NCBI RefSeq assembly: GCF_000426385.1
Contig: NZ_AUFG01000013.1
Location: forward strand, 32,165 to 96,164
Direction: 5' to 3'
Source: Arsenicicoccus bolidensis DSM 15745
GTDB lineage: Bacteria; Actinomycetota; Actinomycetes; Actinomycetales; Dermatophilaceae
Length of the DNA stretch: 64,000 nucleotides
This document shows, one piece after another, positions 33,063 to 44,200 of the stretch; position 1 is the first letter of the stretch; every line of letters starts with the position of its first letter. The translations under genes and the position numbers were made by a program. Under the pieces are notes generated by a model. The model searched no databases and had not been told where the DNA came from. It saw only the letters and a list, made by a program, of their open reading frames with translations.

Positions 33063-34328
33063 TCAGCCGGCGTCGACGGGGGCGACGTGCAGGGCCACCT
33101 GCCGGCCCTCCTGGCGGGTGAGGACCAGGATGGCGCGACCGGTGCCCTTGAGCTTGAGGGAGCGCCGCAGGCGATCCGGGTCGAGGTCCACCCCGCGCTT
33201 CTTGAGCGTCAGGTCGCCGATCGAGCGCTCGCGGCACCACGCGCGGATCGCCTTGTCCTGCAACGGGATCTCGTCGAGGATGCGGTAGGCCCGGGCCCAC
33301 GGCACCGCCACCGGTCCCCGGTCGGCCGACCGCACGTAGCCCACGCCGTCGTCCAGCTCGGCCCCACCCGTGAGGCCCTCGAGGGCGCCCACCAGCCCGG
33401 CGCGGATCACGGCCCGGTCGGGCTCGTGCAGCAGGTCGCCCCGGTCGCTCCCCGGCGCGGGGCGGTCCGTGGGCACGTCGGCCTCGGTGACCACGTGCGC
33501 GGACCGCAGCGTCTGCGCATCGCCGTCGAGGACCAGCGCGGAGCGTCCGGCGGACCGGACCGCTGCGCCCCACCACAGGACGCACTCCACCACCTCGCCG
33601 CGCCACGAGACCCACTGCGCCCCGGTCCCGTCGGGGCGCGCCGCGTGCGGGAACGCGGGCGACAGCTTGGCCCCGGCTGCCTCGACCCGGCCGGCGAGGT
33701 CCTGCACGAGCTCCCACGACGGGGCCAGGTCGTCCAGACGGAAGGTCCTGCGGGTGCGCCCGGTCGCGTCGGCGACCCCGGGGGTGCGCCGGGCCGGGTC
33801 GAGCCAGACGGCGGTATGCCGGTCCGCGCCGACCAGCTCGTCGGCCACCTCCTCCGCGCGGGCGCACCGCACCTGGGGGTCAGGGGTGCCCGGGGGCCTG
33901 ACGACGCCGGCGAGGTTGTGGGCGGCGAGCTCGGCGGTGACGGGGTCGGCGTCCACGGCGAGGACCTCGAGCCCGGCGTGCGCCAGGGCGGCGGCGTCCA
34001 GGCCGAGGCCGCACCCCAGGTCGTGGACGGTGCGGACCCCGGCCGCCGCCAGGCGCTCGGCGTGCTGCCGTGCCACGACGGGGCGGGTCGCCTGCTCCAG
34101 GCCGTCGGGGGTGAGCAGGAGCCGGTCGACGGCGTCTCCCAGCTTGGCGCGGCCGCGCTGGCGCAGCCGGCTCTGGGTGAGCACCGCCGCGACGAGCTCG
34201 GGGGAGTGCCCCTCGCGGCGCAGGGCGGAGGACGTGGCGAGCGAGCGGGCCTCGTCATACACCGGCAGTCCCCGGAGGAGGGCGAGCCCCTCGGGGGAGG
34301 TGAGCGCACGGGTGGTGGCGAGATCCAT
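33063..34328 (-). CDS. Class I SAM methyltransferase with THUMP-like C-terminus
   Basis: 421-residue protein. A helical N-terminal domain (1-95) precedes a Rossmann methyltransferase core with motif I VHDLGCGLGLDAAALA near residue 100 and an acidic VDADP motif II nearby. The C-terminal 75 residues are a THUMP-like domain (KKRGVDLDPDRLRRSLKLKGTGRAILVLTR) of the kind associated with RNA binding, so RNA is the likely substrate. An ATG at 34328 is chosen over one 6 codons upstream. Divergent from groES; 269 bases separate the starts. The exact target nucleotide is not identifiable. Confidence 0.85.
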   Translation of the reverse strand: MDLATTRALTSPEGLALLRGLPVYDEARSLATSSALRREGHSPELVAAVLTQSRLRQRGRAKLGDAVDRLLLTPDGLEQATRPVVARQHAERLAAAGVRTVHDLGCGLGLDAAALAHAGLEVLAVDADPVTAELAAHNLAGVVRPPGTPDPQVRCARAEEVADELVGADRHTAVWLDPARRTPGVADATGRTRRTFRLDDLAPSWELVQDLAGRVEAAGAKLSPAFPHAARPDGTGAQWVSWRGEVVECVLWWGAAVRSAGRSALVLDGDAQTLRSAHVVTEADVPTDRPAPGSDRGDLLHEPDRAVIRAGLVGALEGLTGGAELDDGVGYVRSADRGPVAVPWARAYRILDEIPLQDKAIRAWCRERSIGDLTLKKRGVDLDPDRLRRSLKLKGTGRAILVLTRQEGRQVALHVAPVDAG

Positions 34329-34429
34329 GGCGCCATCCTCTCCCACCGCCAGATCGACCGGCCTCGGTCACACCCGCCTGGGGAACGACGGCCGGTCGAC
34401 GTGACCGCCGGGGGTAGGTCCGCGCCGCG

Positions 34430-34456
34430 CTGGCACTCGACTTGACCGAGTGCCAG
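34430..34456. promoter_or_regulatory. CIRCE operator 1 (HrcA site)
   Basis: CTGGCACTC and GAGTGCCAG form a perfect 9-9-9 inverted repeat matching the CIRCE consensus (TTAGCACTC-N9-GAGTGCTAA) in its inner positions. The spacer includes TTGACC, the -35 of the groES promoter, so HrcA binding would block the polymerase. Confidence 0.88.
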
Positions 34457-34470
34457 CGGCTTCCTAGATT
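34442..34470 (+). promoter_or_regulatory. groES promoter (-35 TTGACC, -10 TAGATT)
   Basis: TTGACC at 34442-34447 and TAGATT at 34465-34470 are 17 bases apart, the ideal spacing for housekeeping sigma. They sit between two CIRCE operators. Confidence 0.8.
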
Positions 34471-34475
34471 GTGGG

Positions 34476-34502
34476 TTAGCACTCTCGGCAGGCAAGTGCT
34501 AA
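34476..34502. promoter_or_regulatory. CIRCE operator 2 (HrcA site)
   Basis: TTAGCACTC at 34476-34484 and AAGTGCTAA at 34494-34502, 9-base spacer. Only one base departs from the CIRCE consensus. It covers the transcription start region of groES, directly downstream of the -10 box. Confidence 0.92.
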
Positions 34503-34597
34503 GGGTCGACCCCCGCGACGGCGACCCGGACGCACCACCACGCGCCGGAGTCCATCATCTGTCCACTCTCGACATTCCCGAAGGGGAGGTCACCACA

Positions 34598-34891
34598 GTG
34601 TCGGTTTCCATCAAGCCGCTCGAGGACCGCATCGTCGTCAAGGCCGTCGAGGCCGAGCAGACCACGGCGTCCGGTCTCGTCATCCCGGACACGGCCAAGG
34701 AGAAGCCCCAGGAGGGCGAGGTCCTCGCCGTGGGTCCCGGTCGCATCGACGACAAGGGCAACCGCGTCCCCGTCGACGTCGCCGTCGGCGACAAGGTCAT
34801 CTACTCCAAGTACGGCGGCACCGAGGTCAAGTACGGCGGCGAGGAGCTCCTGATCCTGAGCGCCCGCGACGTCCTCGCGATCGTCGGCTGA
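34598..34891 (+). CDS. groES: Co-chaperonin GroES
   Basis: 97-residue heptameric lid of the GroEL chamber. The mobile loop ([26 protein letters not shown]) and the roof hairpin are intact. The GTG at 34598 follows GGGGAGG; longer in-frame openings to 34442 read through the CIRCE elements and are not coding. Heat-shock regulated through HrcA by two CIRCE operators. It is followed by groEL after a 90-base gap that holds a hairpin, so the two genes form an operon. Confidence 0.97.
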   Translation: MSVSIKPLEDRIVVKAVEAEQTTASGLVIPDTAKEKPQEGEVLAVGPGRIDDKGNRVPVDVAVGDKVIYSKYGGTEVKYGGEELLILSARDVLAIVG

Positions 34892-36601
<1,710 letters not shown>

Positions 36602-36631
36602 CCTGACCTGACCCGACGCGACCTGACCTCA
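36602..36631. repeat. 5-base tandem repeat after groEL
   Basis: Six units of consensus CCTGA (two middle units are CCCGA and CGCGA) directly follow the groEL stop codon. Confidence 0.6.
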
Positions 36632-36646
36632 CGCCAGGCCGTATGC

Positions 36647-36688
36647 CGCGAAGGCCGCCCGCCCCGATCGGGGTGGGCGGCCTTCGCG
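36647..36688. terminator. Bidirectional hairpin terminator between groEL and whiB
   Basis: CGCGAAGGCCGCCC (36647-36660) and its exact complement (36675-36688) give a 14-base perfect stem; the loop contains CCCCGATCGGGG, itself self-complementary, so the stem can extend. It lies between two convergent genes (groEL and the WhiB gene) and can serve both. No T-run; GC-rich termination as usual in actinobacteria. The left side is preceded by an exact CGTATGCCG copy. Confidence 0.88.
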
Positions 36689-36704
36689 CGTGGTGAGGGG
36701 GGGG

Positions 36705-36998
36705 TCAGGCGATCGCGATCGCGGTGCTGGCGGCGTAGTGCGACTCGCGCTCGTCCTCGGTCATGCCGCCCCAGACGCCGTAGGGCTCGCGCACCCGCAG
36801 GGCGTGCTCGCGACACTGGCCCAGGACGGGGCAGGCGATGCAGACCGCCTTGGCCGCGCCGTCCCGGTTGCGCCGGGCGGGGCCACGCTCGCCCTCGGGG
36901 TGGAAGAACACGTCGGGGTTCTCCCGGCGGCATGATCCCTGCAGCTGCCAGTCCCACTGATCGGCGACGGGTCCCGGGAGGCGGCTGATCTCGGCCAT
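36705..36998 (-). CDS. WhiB-family Fe-S regulator (WhiB3/WhiD-like)
   Basis: 97-residue WhiB protein. Four cysteines at about C23, C53, C56 and C62 make the [4Fe-4S] ligands. The GVWGGMTEDER turn that binds RNA polymerase sigma region 4 follows near residue 75. The opening LPGP-ADQWDWQLQG-C and the FFHPEGERG segment most resemble WhiB3 of mycobacteria and WhiD of Streptomyces, whose genes also lie between groEL1 and bldM/sigD. The ATG at 36998 follows AGGAG. Expected to respond to redox state and act in stress or development. C-terminus is short and hydrophobic. Confidence 0.88.
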   Translation of the reverse strand: MAEISRLPGPVADQWDWQLQGSCRRENPDVFFHPEGERGPARRNRDGAAKAVCIACPVLGQCREHALRVREPYGVWGGMTEDERESHYAASTAIAIA

Positions 36999-37465
36999 GG
37001 TGTGCTCCTGTGCAGAGATGCGGCGACGATGACCGAGGATGTCACGCAAGTCACACCATGCAAGCACTTCGCACAATGATCAAACGTATGACATACTCAC
37101 GAGTAACCTGAGGTGACCCATGAGCCCTAGCCAGCGACGTCGCGTAGTGGCGGGGGCGTGCTGCTGCGACAGACCGTACCTGCGTGAATGCGCCTGCGGC
37201 AAGATGCGGCAGGCGTAATCCACGCCGACTTCTCGCCCCTTGGGCATCCGGTGGGCCCGACCGGATAAATATTCGACACACAATGTGAAAACGTGGCAAC
37301 GCTGTGTCAATTTAGCGCCGGTCGGGTGGAGTCGAGGTGACCAGCCGGTGGACGCCCGCGGTCGGGGGCGACCCTGGAGATCGTTGCACCTGGTTGACAG
37401 GTCGACAGGGGTCGGTCAGCGTGACGGCGGATCGGACGGCCCCGTTCGGCGACGAGGATGGGTAC
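36999..37465. promoter_or_regulatory. 467-base AT-rich regulatory gap between whiB and the MerR-type gene
   Basis: The longest gene-free stretch of the window and the poorest in G+C. It holds the whiB promoter on the minus strand, with GTATGACATAC (37086-37096), an 11-base inverted repeat, about 90 bases upstream of the whiB ATG. A hairpin CGCCTGC/GCAGGCG (37191-37215) could be an attenuator or small RNA element. A TTGACA at 37394-37399 may be the -35 of the MerR-type gene, though no convincing -10 follows. I see no convincing short gene. Confidence 0.55.
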
Positions 37466-38455
37466 ATGGACATGGCTGCTAGCACCGGCGCACCTCGGCG
37501 TCCCAACGCGTTCGAGAGCCTGACGGTGGCCGTGGTGGCCGAGATGGTCGGGGTCGCCCCGTCCACCCTGCGCACCTGGGCCCGGCGCTACGGCCTCGAG
37601 CCGTCCGGTCACCGGTCGGGTCTGCACCGTCGCTACTCCGAGACCGACGTGGCGCGCCTGCGCTTCATGCGCGCCCTGACCCAGTCCGGCCTGACCTCGC
37701 GGGACGCCGCCCGCCGCGCCCTGGACGCCACGACGGAGGAGCTGGCCGCCAGCTCGAACCCCACACACCACGGGGAGGGGGAGGTGTCCCTGGTCTCCGG
37801 GCGCAGCGACGCGACCGCGCTGCGGGGCGGCTACCTCGGCCGCGGCGCCCAGGTGGGCGAGGTGGCGGCTCCCGTCATGACCCTGCTGGGGACCTTGGGC
37901 AACGGCGACGCGCAGGGCAGCACGGCGCTCCTGCGCCTCGCGCAACGCGACCTCGGGGCCGCCCGCACGTGGGACGAGCGGGTGCTGCCCGCGCGCAACG
38001 CGGCCTGGATGCTGGCGCCGGTCGCCCAGGGGCGTGCGGACGCCATGCTGGCCTCCGCCACGGCGGGGGCGGTCGGCGACATACGGCTCCGACGCAGCCC
38101 TCGCAACCTCCGCCCGGTGCACGTCGTGTCCCTGCCCGGCCTCGACGACCCCGCCGCCCGCCTCCTGCTGCGCGCCGCCCTGGCCGAGCGGTCCATCGCC
38201 GTGAGCGACCTCTCGCTGGAGGGGTCGGCCAGCAGGGCCGCCCGCGTCCTGGGTGAGGGGATCGAGGGGGTGCTGGTCGTCTACGTCGGGGAGGGTGCGG
38301 TCGCCGCCCAGGTGGCCGGCCGGCTGCGGCAGTCCGCGCGGTCGGGCGACCAGGTCTACTGGGGCGAGGGCTGGCTGCACTGGCCGGGGCAGGAGGCCAC
38401 CATGGCCGACGTCGTGCGGGCGGTCGAGGGCAAGTGCTGCGCCCCGTCGGGGTGA
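37466..38455 (+). CDS. MerR-family regulator with degenerate CarH-like C-terminus
   Basis: 329 residues. The N-terminal MerR winged helix (about 18-80, VAVVAEMVGVAPSTLRTWARRYGLEPSGHRSGLHRRYSETDVARL) is intact. The C-terminal 200 residues look like a cobalamin-binding CarH/LitR module but with the ligands lost: the four-helix part has W169 and then Ala-Ala at 179-180 where B12 photoreceptors have Glu-His, and the Rossmann half has no DxHxxG histidine. It may have lost light sensing or bind something else. Start ATG 37466; an upstream GTG near 37424 is possible. Lies between whiB and bldM. Confidence 0.72.
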   Translation: MDMAASTGAPRRPNAFESLTVAVVAEMVGVAPSTLRTWARRYGLEPSGHRSGLHRRYSETDVARLRFMRALTQSGLTSRDAARRALDATTEELAASSNPTHHGEGEVSLVSGRSDATALRGGYLGRGAQVGEVAAPVMTLLGTLGNGDAQGSTALLRLAQRDLGAARTWDERVLPARNAAWMLAPVAQGRADAMLASATAGAVGDIRLRRSPRNLRPVHVVSLPGLDDPAARLLLRAALAERSIAVSDLSLEGSASRAARVLGEGIEGVLVVYVGEGAVAAQVAGRLRQSARSGDQVYWGEGWLHWPGQEATMADVVRAVEGKCCAPSG

Positions 38456-38622
38456 CCTTGCTGAGCGTGATGGCCGGTGTGCGCACCGACATCGGCGGCA
38501 CGCATGCGGGGGACGGGCAGTCGCTCGCGGTCACGCTTCTGGGCTGCATGGGTAGTGTCGGTTCTCTGGGGGGACGTTGCGACCGGTTCGGTGATTTACC
38601 TGCACCTGGACGCTTTTGTGAG

Positions 38623-38638
38623 CCAAGATAACTCTTGG
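38623..38638. promoter_or_regulatory. 16-base inverted repeat upstream of bldM
   Basis: CCAAGATAACTCTTGG, perfect 6-base arms around TAAC, ends 29 bases before the bldM start in the AT-rich promoter region. A likely operator or auto-regulatory site. Confidence 0.5.
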
Positions 38639-38667
38639 TAATTGACTTGACCCGACCGGAGGCAGGG

Positions 38668-39267
38668 ATGACGACCGTGATGGTGTGCGACGACGCGCCA
38701 CTCACCCGCGAGGTGATGATGCGCCGGATCGGCTCGCTGCCCGGCGTGACCCGGGTCTGCGGTGCCTCCTCCGGCGAGGAGCTCCTGGCCAAGTACGCCA
38801 CGGAGCAGCCGGCGCTGACGCTCACGGACCTGCGCATGCCCGGCATGGGGGGACTGGACGCCGTCAAGCGGCTGCTCGCCCTGCGCCCCAGCGCGCAGAT
38901 CATGATGATGACGCTGGCCGAGGACATCGACGGTGTGGCGCGGGCCCTGGCCTACGGCGCCAAGGGCTATGTCATGAAGGACTCCACCCGCGAGGAGCTG
39001 GCCGTCGCGCTCGCGCCCTTCATCGGTGAGGCGATGCCGCGATCGGGCGGGGCCGGGCGCCCCGGGGTGACGGCGACCCTCACCGCCCGCGAGCTCGAGG
39101 TGCTGCGCGGGATGAGCCAGGGGCACAGCAACGCCGAGATCGGCGCCGAGCTGTACCTCACCGAGGACACGATCAAGACCCACGCCCGACGACTCTTTCG
39201 CAAGCTGGACGCCTCGGACCGTGCTCACGCGGTCGCCATCGCCTACCGCACCGGCCTGATCAGCTGA
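38668..39267 (+). CDS. bldM: Response regulator BldM
   Basis: 199-residue NarL-type orphan response regulator. The receiver domain (1-120) has the phosphoacceptor position at D54 (TLTDLRMPGMGG), with acidic pair D8-D9, but its pocket is atypical as in BldM of Streptomyces. The LuxR-type HTH near 140-199 (TLTARELEVLRGMSQGHSNAEIGAELYLTEDTIKTHARRLFRKL) is almost the same as BldM. It heads bldM-sigD-rsdA-guaB, the same order as in Streptomyces (SCO4768-4770). The ATG follows CGGAGGCAGGG. In Streptomyces it controls sporulation with WhiI; this organism's use is not known. Confidence 0.9.
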   Translation: MTTVMVCDDAPLTREVMMRRIGSLPGVTRVCGASSGEELLAKYATEQPALTLTDLRMPGMGGLDAVKRLLALRPSAQIMMMTLAEDIDGVARALAYGAKGYVMKDSTREELAVALAPFIGEAMPRSGGAGRPGVTATLTARELEVLRGMSQGHSNAEIGAELYLTEDTIKTHARRLFRKLDASDRAHAVAIAYRTGLIS

Positions 39268-39399
39268 CCTGACGCGCTGGGTGGCTCTGGGCAGGGCCAG
39301 GCGGCTACTCTGAGGGAACAGGCACGCCGTGAGGCGGCCTTCGCCGTGTCCACGACCCGCCCGACGAGGGGCCGGTCGTCGCTCCCCGAGGAGGTGCCG

Positions 39400-40113
39400 A
39401 TGAGCGTCCCCGACGCCCGTGATCAGCGGCACCTTCACGTCTACGGAGCCGACCCCGCCGACCGCGGCCGGGGACCCGGCGCAAACCGGCCCACCGAGGA
39501 CGTAACGTCCGGGGTCGCCGCACCGATGTCACCCACGGGTCCAGCCATGCGCTCGGCCGACGTCGTGTCGGCTGCCGCCCAGGGCGAGCCCGCCGCTCTG
39601 CAGGCGCTGCTGACCGACGTCCGACGCATCGCCTTCCGCTACTGCCGCGCGCGCCTCGGGGGTCTCCCCGCCGGTGTGCAGGCCGCCGATGACGCAGCTC
39701 AGGAGGTGTGTGTCGCCGTGCTCCGATCGCTGCCGCGCTACGAGGACCGTGGTGCCCCCTTCGAGGCCTTCGTCTACGGCATCGCCTCCAACAAGGTCGC
39801 CGACGCCATGCGGTCGAGCCTGCGCGGACCCGAGCCGACCGACGAGCTCCCCGACGAGATCGACCTGGACGCCGACCCGCTCGACACGGTCATCGCGGCG
39901 GAGCGCTCCTCCGACACCTGGGCCATGCTCGACCGGCTGGGGGAGACCCAGCGCGAGATCCTGACCCTGCGCGTCGCGGTGGGCATGACCGCCGACGAGG
40001 TCGCCGCCTCCCTCGACATGACCCCGGGAGCGGTGCGCGTCGCCCAGCACCGCGCCCTCACCCGGCTGCGCGCCATGATGGCCGGCCCGGCCGGCGGGGG
40101 AGGATCCCGATGA
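39400..40113 (+). CDS. sigD: ECF sigma factor SigD/ShbA-like
   Basis: 237-residue group-4 sigma factor. After a variable, Pro-rich N-terminal 60 residues, region 2 (about 65-130, containing AFRYCRARLGGL... and the DDAAQEVCVAVLRSLPRYEDRGAPFEAFVYGIASNKVADAMR segment) and region 4 (about 175-230, with the QREILTLRVAVGMTADEVAASLDMTPGAVRVAQHRAL helix-turn-helix) are well formed. It matches SigD of mycobacteria/ShbA of Streptomyces by sequence context and neighbours. ATG at 39400 with GAGGAGGTG upstream. Overlaps its anti-sigma gene by 4 bases. Confidence 0.9.
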   Translation: MSVPDARDQRHLHVYGADPADRGRGPGANRPTEDVTSGVAAPMSPTGPAMRSADVVSAAAQGEPAALQALLTDVRRIAFRYCRARLGGLPAGVQAADDAAQEVCVAVLRSLPRYEDRGAPFEAFVYGIASNKVADAMRSSLRGPEPTDELPDEIDLDADPLDTVIAAERSSDTWAMLDRLGETQREILTLRVAVGMTADEVAASLDMTPGAVRVAQHRALTRLRAMMAGPAGGGGSR

Positions 40114-41252
40114 ACCACCGACCCGACGGCACGCCCCAGCCCTCGCTGCGCCTCGTGCGCGACGACGACGAGCTCGTGCAGCAGATCGCCGACCGTCGCG
40201 AGACCGTCGAGCACGACGACCCCGTCCTGGCCATGCTCGAGGGCTGGGCCACCGAGATCGACCAGGACCTGCCCGAGGACCTGGCCGAGGGCGCGCCCCG
40301 ACCGCTCCCCTCCAGGCGCACCGTCATCGTCACGCGGGCGGGTGTCGCGGCCAGCGTCGCCGCCGTCGTCCTGTCGGGCGTCACCGTCGCCGCCGCGGCG
40401 AGCGAGGGCGGCCTGGCCGGCTTCGTCAGCAAGGTCGAGCGCGGCGTCGAGAAGGGCGTGGCGGCCCCCCGGCCCGCGGACGCCGCCGTGCTCGCCACCG
40501 CCGACGCCACGAGCCACGGCCCGGACGGTCACTCCGTGCGCACGGCTCTCAACCTCGCCTCGCAGCGGCTCAAGGCCGGCGACCGCGACGCCGCCGCCGC
40601 CGTCCTGAGCCTCGTCGAGGACCAGGTCCGCCGTGACCCGTCGCTCCTCGGCGAGGGCGACCACGCGCTGCTCGCCGCGGTGCGCCAGGACCTGACGGGG
40701 TCCGGGTCCGACGACGACGGCCTGGTGCTGGCGGATCCGCCGCGCACCGCTGCGGCGTCCGCGTCGCCCACGCGTCCCGGGACCCGCTCGCCCGACCGGT
40801 CGGGCACCGGGTCGTCCGCGGCGGGCCCCGTCACCACGCGCCCCTCCTCGTCACCGAGCACCTCGCCGACGAGCACGCCGACGCCGACGACGACCCCGTC
40901 GTCGCCGAGCCAGAGCCCCAGCCCGTCGTCGCCGCGCCCGACGACCCAACCCACGCAGCCGACCACACCGACCACGCGGCCGACGACGCCGACCACCCGG
41001 CCCACGTCTCCCACCACGTCGCCCACGTCTCCGAGCGCCCCCTCGACGAGCCTCCCGCTGCGACCGCCGAACCCGACGCCGTCCGTGACTGGCACGGGGA
41101 CGCCGCGCGTCGAGTCGCGCACACCGGCCTCCGGCCGCACCCGCACCTCCGGCACCACGCAGCAGCGCACACCGGCCCGCGACCGGTCGACGAGCCTGAC
41201 GGTTGCGCCGTCGGCCGCTCGGTCGGGCGGCCACGGCGGCGACCAGCCCTGA
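40110..41252 (+). CDS. Anti-sigma-D factor RsdA-like membrane protein
   Basis: 380-residue single-pass protein. The N-terminal cytoplasmic 70 residues carry a short acidic sigma-binding segment (DDPVLAMLEGWATEIDQDLPEDLAEG), like the RsdA SigD-binding motif. A transmembrane helix lies at about 74-98. The outer part has a helical segment to about 200, then a 180-residue Pro/Ser/Thr-rich stalk with no cysteines or known domain. It is coupled to sigD by a 4-base overlap. Likely controlled by regulated proteolysis, as for mycobacterial RsdA. The stalk may cross the cell wall. Confidence 0.83.
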   Translation: MNHRPDGTPQPSLRLVRDDDELVQQIADRRETVEHDDPVLAMLEGWATEIDQDLPEDLAEGAPRPLPSRRTVIVTRAGVAASVAAVVLSGVTVAAAASEGGLAGFVSKVERGVEKGVAAPRPADAAVLATADATSHGPDGHSVRTALNLASQRLKAGDRDAAAAVLSLVEDQVRRDPSLLGEGDHALLAAVRQDLTGSGSDDDGLVLADPPRTAAASASPTRPGTRSPDRSGTGSSAAGPVTTRPSSSPSTSPTSTPTPTTTPSSPSQSPSPSSPRPTTQPTQPTTPTTRPTTPTTRPTSPTTSPTSPSAPSTSLPLRPPNPTPSVTGTGTPRVESRTPASGRTRTSGTTQQRTPARDRSTSLTVAPSAARSGGHGGDQP

Positions 41253-41310
41253 GTCGGCGACGCGGGGAGGCGCCGAGTTGTCGGCATACGAGCCACTGCC
41301 TCCCCGCCGA

Positions 41311-42843
<1,533 letters not shown>

Positions 42844-42894
42844 CGCGCCGCGGCCCCACGCACCCACCCTCCACCCCACAGACAGGCACCAGAC

Positions 42895-44016
42895 GTGACC
42901 GAGATCGAGATCGGACGGGGCAAGCGCGCCCGCCAGGCCTACACCTTCGACGACATCGCGATCGTGCCCTCGCGGCGCACCCGCGACCCCGAGGAGGTGT
43001 CGGTGTCGTGGCAGATCGACGCCTACCACTTCGACCTGCCGATCATGGCCGCGCCGATGGACTCCGTCGTCTCGCCGGCCTCGGCGATCGCCTTCGGTCG
43101 GCTGGGTGGTCTCGGTGTCCTCGACCTCGAGGGCCTGTGGACCCGGTATGCCGACCCGCAGCCCCTCCTCGACGAGATCGCCACGCTGTCCGGGGCGGAC
43201 GTCACGCCGCGCATGCAGGAGATCTATGCCGAGCCCATCAAGCCCGAGCTGATCACCGCACGCCTCAAGGAGATCCGCGACGCGGGCGTCACCGTCGCCG
43301 GCGCGCTGTCGCCGCAGCGGACCCAGGAGCACTGGCGCACCGTCGTCGACGCGGGGTGCGACCTCTTCGTCATCCGGGGCACCACCGTCTCGGCCGAGCA
43401 CGTGTCGAGCCGCACCGAGCCGCTCAACCTCAAGCGCTTCATCTACGAGCTGGACGTCCCCGTGATCGTCGGCGGGGCAGCGACCTACACGGCCGCCCTG
43501 CACCTGATGCGCACCGGTGCGGCCGGCGTCCTCGTCGGCTTCGGCGGGGGAGCGGCGAGCACCACCCGCCAGACGCTCGGGATCCACGCCCCGATGGCCA
43601 CCGCGGTGGCCGACGTGGCGGCGGCCCGGCGCGACTACCTCGACGAGTCGGGCGGACGCTACGTCCACGTCATCGCCGACGGCTCCGTGGGACGCGCCGG
43701 CGACATCGTCAAGGCGGTCGCGTGCGGCGCCGACGCGGTGATGATCGGTGCCGCGCTCGCGCGTGCGACCGACGCCCCCGGCCAGGGCTACCACTGGGGG
43801 TCGGAGGCACGTCACGAGGAGCTGCCGCGCGGCGCCCGCGTCAACGTCCGCGGCGCCGCCCCGCTGAAGGAACTGCTCTTCGGCCCTGCCCACACCGCCG
43901 ACGGCACGACCAACATGATCGGTGCCCTGCGCCGCGCCATGGCGACGACGGGCTACAGCGACCTGAAGGAGTTCCAGCGGGTGGAGGTCGTGGTCAACCC
44001 GTATACGGCGCAGTGA
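42895..44016 (+). CDS. guaB3: GuaB3-family IMP dehydrogenase-like protein
   Basis: 373-residue barrel without CBS domains, the GuaB3 paralogue common in actinobacteria. The phosphate-binding VGFGGGAASTTRQTLGI segment aligns to the IMPDH cysteine loop but the cysteine is replaced by serine in my alignment. The HVIADGSVGRAGDIVKAVACGADAVMIG phosphate-binding strand is intact. Whether it is a dehydrogenase or reductase is not settled for the family. GTG start. Its stop codon (TGA) lies inside the first unit of a 90-base tandem repeat, so the C-terminus and 3' region have been altered by the array. Confidence 0.88.
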   Translation: MTEIEIGRGKRARQAYTFDDIAIVPSRRTRDPEEVSVSWQIDAYHFDLPIMAAPMDSVVSPASAIAFGRLGGLGVLDLEGLWTRYADPQPLLDEIATLSGADVTPRMQEIYAEPIKPELITARLKEIRDAGVTVAGALSPQRTQEHWRTVVDAGCDLFVIRGTTVSAEHVSSRTEPLNLKRFIYELDVPVIVGGAATYTAALHLMRTGAAGVLVGFGGGAASTTRQTLGIHAPMATAVADVAAARRDYLDESGGRYVHVIADGSVGRAGDIVKAVACGADAVMIGAALARATDAPGQGYHWGSEARHEELPRGARVNVRGAAPLKELLFGPAHTADGTTNMIGALRRAMATTGYSDLKEFQRVEVVVNPYTAQ

Positions 44017-44200
44017 CGAAGGGCGTAGCGGAGGTTGCGCCCGACGGAGGATGGTGCGGCCGTAGCGGAGTCCGAGGAGCTGCGCCAATCAAATAGAGCG
44101 CAGTGACGAAGGGCGTAGCGGAGGTTGCGCCCGACGGAGGATAGTGCGGCCGTAGCGGAGTCCGAGGAGCTGCGCCGATCAGATACAGCGCAGTGACGAA
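44011..44200. repeat. Two-copy 90-base tandem repeat after guaB3, plus a partial third copy
   Basis: Bases 44011-44100 recur at 44101-44190 with about 4 differences, and 44191-44200 begins a third unit. Each 90-base unit is itself built from two diverged halves containing GTAGCGGAG...TGCGCC. The guaB3 stop lies in the first unit. There is no open frame across it. The rest of the 414-base gap (44201-44430) contains an exact CGGCATACG copy and a TAGGGT -10 at 44389 for the next gene. Confidence 0.88.

Noticed and set aside
37051..37310. Two short minus-strand open frames in the AT-rich gap
   Set aside because: No ribosome site, no codon bias and no homology I can recognise; treated as non-coding.
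37394..37422. TTGACA followed by a possible -10 before the MerR-type gene
   Set aside because: The -35 is good but the hexamer 17 bases on (CAGCGT) is weak, so I do not call it as a promoter.
44011..44200. Possible CRISPR or tRNA-like region in the 90-base repeat
   Set aside because: No unique spacers, no cloverleaf; a simple nested duplication explains it.
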